Part shown: one piece after another, positions 59,864-64,000 of the stretch
Numbering within the stretch: the first letter of the stretch is position 1
Layout: the number at the start of each line of letters is the position of its first letter
Source: an uncultured Eubacteriales bacterium
GTDB lineage: Bacteria > Bacillota > Clostridia > Christensenellales > UBA1242
Direction: 5' to 3'
Length of the DNA: 64,000 bases
Assembly: GCA_949077035.1 (NCBI GenBank)
Contig: CARUPR010000009.1
Span: 1 to 64,000, forward strand
Program-made: the position numbers and the translations under genes
Notes under the pieces: model-generated
The model's database searches: none
What the model was told of the DNA's origin: nothing
Seen by the model: the letters and a program-made list of their open reading frames with translations, nothing else

Positions 59864-61981
59864 ATGAAAAGCAAGGTGATGAAACTTATTGCAGTGATAT
59901 TGCTATGTTGTGTATCCTTTCTGTGTGTGGGATGTGTGTTTGGCAATCAAAATGCGATTGCCCCAGGTGATGATGACGTAGGCAATGTAGGCGATGTCGA
60001 AAAGCCTGGTGAAGACCTTGAAGGTGTGGGCGATGATGCCGTGATTGGTATGTATGGCTCTAAGGTGTTATACCGCCCAGATAGTTATGACTATGATGAA
60101 GGCTCTGGCGGAAATGGACAGAAAAATAATTATTATGGTATATATGCGTATGCCTTAATAGATATGTTGAATAAATTTTATGGTATAACCAACGAAAATG
60201 AAGGTGTTTTTCCTGTTATGACAGAAAATGACATAGATAATAATTTTGAATTAATGAAACCAAATTTATTATATTTTTATGATAGCATAAGATATCAGGT
60301 TGATACAATTGGCATTGTCACAAAAGAAAAGACTTTGGGTAGTGAAAAAGTGACTGATTTGGCGCAAAATAAACAATATTTTGTTGTTGGTGCTGATACC
60401 AATACAAAATGGAAATGGTCTTTTGATTATGATGTGAATGGAGTTTCGTCACCACTTATTTATGAAGATAATACTCTTTCTGTAATTACAACAAATAATA
60501 TATATAATGTAGAATATAAGGATGAAGACTTATTTAATATTGAATATAAAAACAAATTTGAAGAGTCTAATTTTAAAAATAATTATCAAAAAATCTTTCT
60601 TGGAACAGCTGATAAAGAAAATGAAGAGAATTATTCTGACTTTGTGAAGACTATGGAATATGTGGTGTATAGTTATGCCTTAAACTTAGAGCCTCAGACA
60701 GTGACTGTGACAATCAATGAGGGGGATAATCAATCTTTCAGCGTAGGGGAAGATGGAAAAGTTACGCAGAACTTATACAGCATCACAATAGGCTCTTATG
60801 AAAGTGTGGATAAGGCACTTGAGGACATCACAGATGCATTTCATATTGGGGGCTCTCATGTGGGGCTTATGAAAGACCAGATAAGAAAGATTGCAAACTG
60901 GATTAAGGTGAATGTAATTGGCCTTGGCACAAACATAACTGATGATAGTTTGGTAAGATATGATAGTGGTGTGACAGCTGTCTATGACAATGACGGAAAT
61001 TTGGTGGATATTGAATTTCCAAGCATACCAACAGGCAGCGCTGATGTAAACAGAAATTATGATATAGCAGTTGATAAAATTGTAAATTATGTTTGTCAAT
61101 TTGCAACCATTGGAAAAGAAGAAAATGGTGATGATGTGACCATTGATGACAGATTTTTGGCATCTGAGGTGAAGGAATATGCGGGGGATTCTTTCTTCAT
61201 TGCGGGGGATGAGAATTTTCCTAAGCCACCAAAGGATGGGGAGCAGTTGTCACCAAGATGTATGTTGCCGCTTGAGTATCAGTCGGTGGTTATTATGCTT
61301 GATAAGCCAACAGCAATAACTGACTTTGTGATTGCGCTTAAGTATGATGCTGACCTTAGTGGAACGCAGGAAGGCATCTATGACATGAGCAAGTATCTTG
61401 ATGTTATAGTTGAGCTTAATTATTATAGTCATAGGGCAAACAGGCTTATCACCATTGGCAGTGAAAGGACTAGGGTTTATGACGGGCCATATCAATATGG
61501 TTTAAGTTCTAAGGACTATCCAGAGTATAATTTGCCTGACGACCATGGGACAGTTTGGTTTACTGTGGACGAGAAAAATCCTGAATATAAGGACCTATTG
61601 ATTGACACAGCGTCAAATTCTGGGTTGTTGCCAATCGGGGAATTTAATGTTGACATTGGCGGAGGAATACTTAAGACTGACGTGGGCAGAAACAATTATT
61701 TAAAACCGCTTGTATCAAAAGAGCCGCTTGTGCTTGTGGGGACAACTGATGTGAGAAAGTATTATTCTATCATTGAGCCTGACGATGACGAGATTGCAGA
61801 CCCAGAGTTGACCTATACGACTGGAAGGTTTAATCCTGATAAGTTTAGTGGGGCTGACGGATGTGACTATTTGGAAATCACATACAAGGTTTTGAAGAAG
61901 AAGGGCGACTTAAATACAAATTATAAGTTCTACACTGGTCTTATTGGTGTTTATGATAGTAATAATTTTGAGAAAGTTTAA
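59864..61981 (+). CDS. Large predicted lipoprotein of unknown function
   Basis: A 705-residue protein. The N-terminus is a lipoprotein signal peptide: basic M-K-S-K-V-M-K, a hydrophobic core, and C-V-G-C-V-F with the lipidated Cys at about 24; the -3 position is Cys rather than Leu. Residues 35-60 are an acidic Gly/Pro linker with V-E-K-P-G-E-D, related to that of the previous gene. The large extracellular part shows no recognised domain; it has several Y-Y-G-I-Y-A-Y-A and G-D-D-V-T-I-D-D-R-F segments. The start is supported by GGGAGGG. Likely processed by the LspA encoded at 17685. Confidence 0.7.
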   Translation: MKSKVMKLIAVILLCCVSFLCVGCVFGNQNAIAPGDDDVGNVGDVEKPGEDLEGVGDDAVIGMYGSKVLYRPDSYDYDEGSGGNGQKNNYYGIYAYALIDMLNKFYGITNENEGVFPVMTENDIDNNFELMKPNLLYFYDSIRYQVDTIGIVTKEKTLGSEKVTDLAQNKQYFVVGADTNTKWKWSFDYDVNGVSSPLIYEDNTLSVITTNNIYNVEYKDEDLFNIEYKNKFEESNFKNNYQKIFLGTADKENEENYSDFVKTMEYVVYSYALNLEPQTVTVTINEGDNQSFSVGEDGKVTQNLYSITIGSYESVDKALEDITDAFHIGGSHVGLMKDQIRKIANWIKVNVIGLGTNITDDSLVRYDSGVTAVYDNDGNLVDIEFPSIPTGSADVNRNYDIAVDKIVNYVCQFATIGKEENGDDVTIDDRFLASEVKEYAGDSFFIAGDENFPKPPKDGEQLSPRCMLPLEYQSVVIMLDKPTAITDFVIALKYDADLSGTQEGIYDMSKYLDVIVELNYYSHRANRLITIGSERTRVYDGPYQYGLSSKDYPEYNLPDDHGTVWFTVDEKNPEYKDLLIDTASNSGLLPIGEFNVDIGGGILKTDVGRNNYLKPLVSKEPLVLVGTTDVRKYYSIIEPDDDEIADPELTYTTGRFNPDKFSGADGCDYLEITYKVLKKKGDLNTNYKFYTGLIGVYDSNNFEKV

Positions 61982-62053
61982 GAAAAGAATTGTCATATAA
62001 GATTTTGTTTGAGAATGTTTGTCTGATAAGCTTGGGAATGAAAAATTTAAAAT

Positions 62054-62088
62054 AAAACATCTTCTGAATTTGGAAGGTGTTTTTTTTG
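62054..62088 (+). terminator. Terminator after the lipoprotein gene
   Basis: A 9-bp stem AACATCTTC/GAAGGTGTT with one T.G pair, an 8-nt loop and a T tail. Confidence 0.75.
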
Positions 62089-62462
62089 TATTATTTTTTT
62101 GAGTGGGGGGATTGTTTGGAGGTGGGGATTTTTGGGGAGTTTTGAATTTGTTTTTTTTGAGAGAGGGGTGAAAAAAGAGGTCGATTTCAAGCGGAAGAGA
62201 TTGAGAAGGGATGAGATGTGAGATTTTTTTTGGGGATTGGCAATATCATAATTTAAAATAAATTCTGCTTGATTTTCTTTTTTTAATCGTTCTTATAATT
62301 CAAATCCGCTTTTTTTTGGGGATAAGGGTTGGTTTAAAAAAGTTTGGGGAGGAAGTTAAAGGGTTGATTGAGAGTTGGGGGAATTTTTATAGTCCGCTTT
62401 TGGGGGATGGGAATGAATGAAGGTTGGTTAAAAAAAGGTGGAGTTTGGGGGCGGGACGGGCA

Positions 62463-62503
62463 GCGAGCGTGCGGGCACCCGCCGCAGGTGGGGCGAGCGT
62501 GCG
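62463..62503. repeat. GC-rich direct repeat with internal hairpin
   Basis: An 11-bp direct repeat GCGAGCGTGCG, start to start 30 bp, around a small GCGG/CCGC stem. It resembles a REP-like extragenic element in composition. Confidence 0.5.
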
Positions 62504-62820
62504 AGCGGAGCGGAGGAAAAAGCTTGGTCACAATTTTTATGTTTTTATCAATTATAATTTTTTATCATTCATTTTTCATGCTATTTTTTATCATTCTTAT
62601 TCATCTTTATTTAATCATTTTTTTTAATAAACTATCTTTTTTAATAAATCATTTTTTAATCATTCTTATTTCTTCATTTTTTTTATCATTATTATAATTT
62701 ATCTTTATTTTAAAGATTTAAATATTTTTTTATTTCTGTTTTATAAATCATCATTTTTATCTTCTTATAAATCTTTTTTGATAAATGTTCTGATTTCCTT
62801 TGCAATAATATTCAAATTAC

Positions 62821-62849
62821 TGGACAAAGCTTTAAGAAAATTGTAGAAT
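62821..62849 (+). promoter_or_regulatory. Promoter of comEC
   Basis: TGGACA at 62821-62826, 17-bp spacer, TAGAAT at 62844-62849. The predicted +1 is 62856, only 4 nt before ATG 62860, and no Shine-Dalgarno is present. Confidence 0.55.
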
Positions 62850-62859
62850 TTAATTAAAT

Positions 62860-64000
62860 ATGAAAGAAAGTATCAAGCCTAAGTTGAAGGTGATAAATTA
62901 TAGAATAATATTCTTTTGTTTTTTATCATTATTGTTTGGAATTATTGTGGCGAGAGAACTTTATAGCGGTGGGCTTGAAAAGATAATCATAACAGGTGTG
63001 GTTTTGCTTGTTGTAATTGTTTCTTTTTGTTATGCAAGAAAATTTAAAACATTGATAGCCATATTATGTTTATTTCTTGTGGGCAATGGGTTATACTTCT
63101 TGGCAATCAAGACCTATGACAATGTTAGGGTTTATGAAGGTAGGGTATCAATTGTCGGCAGAGTGTCTGATGATATAAGAAATGAACTTTATGGTGATAA
63201 AATTATCATAGACAATGTCAAGATAAATGGTGAGAGTGGCAGAAAGATTGAAGTTTTTGTGCAAAACAGCAAAGGTGAAGTCAAGGCGGGAGATGTCATT
63301 GCTTTTGAAGGTGAACTTGAAAATGTGAGGGCTTTTACTTTAAGAAATTTTAATTCAAGAAGTCACAGAACTGGTGTGAGGTATAGCGCTGAGGCAGCAA
63401 TCAGAAATATAACCATTCTGGAAAGTGGCAAGGTCAATTTTGGGGAAAAGATAAGACTGAAAGTCAAAGAAAATCTTTATAAGCATATGAGTGAGCGTAA
63501 TGCCGGTTTAAGTTATGCGGTTTTGTTTGGCGGCAAGCATGATGTTGACGGGGATGTTTACAACACCTTTAAAAATGTAGGTATTATACATCTGCTTACT
63601 GTAAGTGGACTTCATATAAGTTTTTTGGTGACATTATTTTATGGGCTTTTGAAGAAATGTCATGTCAACAGGTATGTTAGGCTTGTTATAACAATCATCT
63701 TTATTTGTTTTTATGCCTATCTATGTGAATTTTCGCCTGCGGTTTTGAGAGCGGGGCTTATGGCGATATTTTATATGACCGCGAAAAGTTTTAACAAATG
63801 TTATGACGTTTTAAATAGTTTAGGCATTGCAGGGTTTATCATACTTTTGGCAAGACCTCTTTTTGCTTTGGATATAGGCTATTTGATGTCTTGTTTTACC
63901 GTCTTTTCCATTGTGATGTTATGTCCCGGTCTTACAAAATTGTTTTCAAAGTTTGTTCATCCAAAGATTGCCGGGCTTGTCGCACTTTCTATTTCGGCAC
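62860..64000 (+). CDS. comEC: ComEC/Rec2 competence DNA channel, N-terminal part (runs off the window)
   Basis: An open frame from ATG 62860 to the window end, about 380 codons and no stop. Two or three N-terminal helices (to about residue 80) are followed by the OB-like DUF4131 domain, with V-S-I-V-G-R-V-S-D-D and I-A-F-E-G-E-L. The Competence domain then begins with the hallmark I-H-L-L-T-V-S-G-L-H-I-S near residue 245 and several helices. The C-terminal metallo-beta-lactamase part, if present, lies outside. ComEC forms the channel for transforming single-stranded DNA. The frame has no early defect. Confidence 0.9.
   Translation, partial: MKESIKPKLKVINYRIIFFCFLSLLFGIIVARELYSGGLEKIIITGVVLLVVIVSFCYARKFKTLIAILCLFLVGNGLYFLAIKTYDNVRVYEGRVSIVGRVSDDIRNELYGDKIIIDNVKINGESGRKIEVFVQNSKGEVKAGDVIAFEGELENVRAFTLRNFNSRSHRTGVRYSAEAAIRNITILESGKVNFGEKIRLKVKENLYKHMSERNAGLSYAVLFGGKHDVDGDVYNTFKNVGIIHLLTVSGLHISFLVTLFYGLLKKCHVNRYVRLVITIIFICFYAYLCEFSPAVLRAGLMAIFYMTAKSFNKCYDVLNSLGIAGFIILLARPLFALDIGYLMSCFTVFSIVMLCPGLTKLFSKFVHPKIAGLVALSISA

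Larger units (their letters stand above)
61982..62859. other. Long intergenic region with G-rich and GC-rich blocks
   Basis: About 880 bp. It begins with a terminator (62054-62088). Then 62100-62460 is G/T-rich on the plus strand, with many runs of four to six G. 62451-62520 is strikingly GC-rich for this genome, with GCGAGCGTGCG twice (62463-62473 and 62493-62503) and a GCGG/CCGC hairpin at 62471-62482. 62521-62820 is AT-rich with many TTTATCATT-like repeats. Short reading frames here have no gene-like composition. Confidence 0.65.

Noticed and set aside
62334..62697. Short frames in the G-rich/GC-rich block upstream of comEC
   Set aside because: Both strands are open only because of the skewed composition; there is no ribosome binding site and no protein-like pattern.

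Overview
The window is a 64 kb piece of the chromosome of a low-GC, Gram-positive-type, probably endospore-forming bacterium. The lineage is most likely an uncultured Clostridia or other Firmicutes group; the sequence does not settle the order. Evidence for this is the Firmicutes gene order spoVM-rpmB-yloU-yloV and holB-ricT-yabB, a CIRCE-controlled hrcA-grpE-dnaK-dnaJ operon, sepF, and strong AGGAGG ribosome binding sites. The standard code is used: TGA is a real stop and is the recoded codon in prfB.

Layout. 0.4-3.6 kb: an exported InlB/GLUG-repeat surface protein behind a promoter containing a G10 tract. 3.9-9.7 kb: nrdR, feoA-feoB, a 30-codon spoVM-like gene, rpmB, an Asp23/YloU protein and a FakA/YloV protein. 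9.7-12 kb: a small unknown gene with a truncated copy of its own 5' end beside it, tlyA, and a possible spore coat protein. 12.3-19.4 kb: prfB with a programmed +1 frameshift, tsaD, a U32 family protein, a glycosyltransferase, sepF, lspA and an RluD-type pseudouridine synthase. 19.4-24.5 kb: a PH-like protein, a SIMPL protein, two unknown proteins and uppP. 24.6-33.7 kb: a calcium P-type ATPase, holB, ricT/yaaT, a yabB-type methyltransferase and a YhaO/YhaN (SbcD/SbcC-like) pair. 34-38.5 kb: a flavodoxin/ferredoxin protein, two tandem IrrE-like paralogues without a zinc motif, tRNA-Ser(GCT), a HAD phosphatase and a threonine aldolase-like enzyme. 38.8-46.5 kb: the heat-shock operon, a DegV protein, a membrane-anchored XRE regulator and rsmE. 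46.6-49.8 kb: a cysteine-rich protein, a YkvI-type membrane protein and an ABC permease/ATPase pair without a binding protein.

50.2-58.2 kb holds a compact virus-derived cassette whose order resembles the P22 podovirus head and neck: small terminase-like protein, zinc-ribbon protein, portal, scaffold-like, major capsid, unknown, neck adaptor-like, propeller-like stabilisation protein, a 35-aa peptide and two small membrane proteins of holin type. No large terminase, integrase, repressor, tail fibre or lysin is present. It has one host-style promoter and an internal terminator directly after the capsid gene. Two exported proteins with related Pro-Gly-Glu linkers follow, then a G-rich and GC-rich non-coding stretch and the first 380 codons of comEC, cut by the window edge.

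Genome-scale signals: (1) an approximately 40-bp dispersed repeat that at all five loci lies immediately 3' of an intrinsic terminator and in the same orientation; (2) several genes (tlyA, tsaD, holB, ykvI, and nearly the XRE gene and comEC) whose start codon falls on or within a few bases of the predicted transcription start, implying leaderless mRNAs; (3) a possible phase-variable promoter for the surface protein. All functional calls come from reading the sequence; no database search was run.
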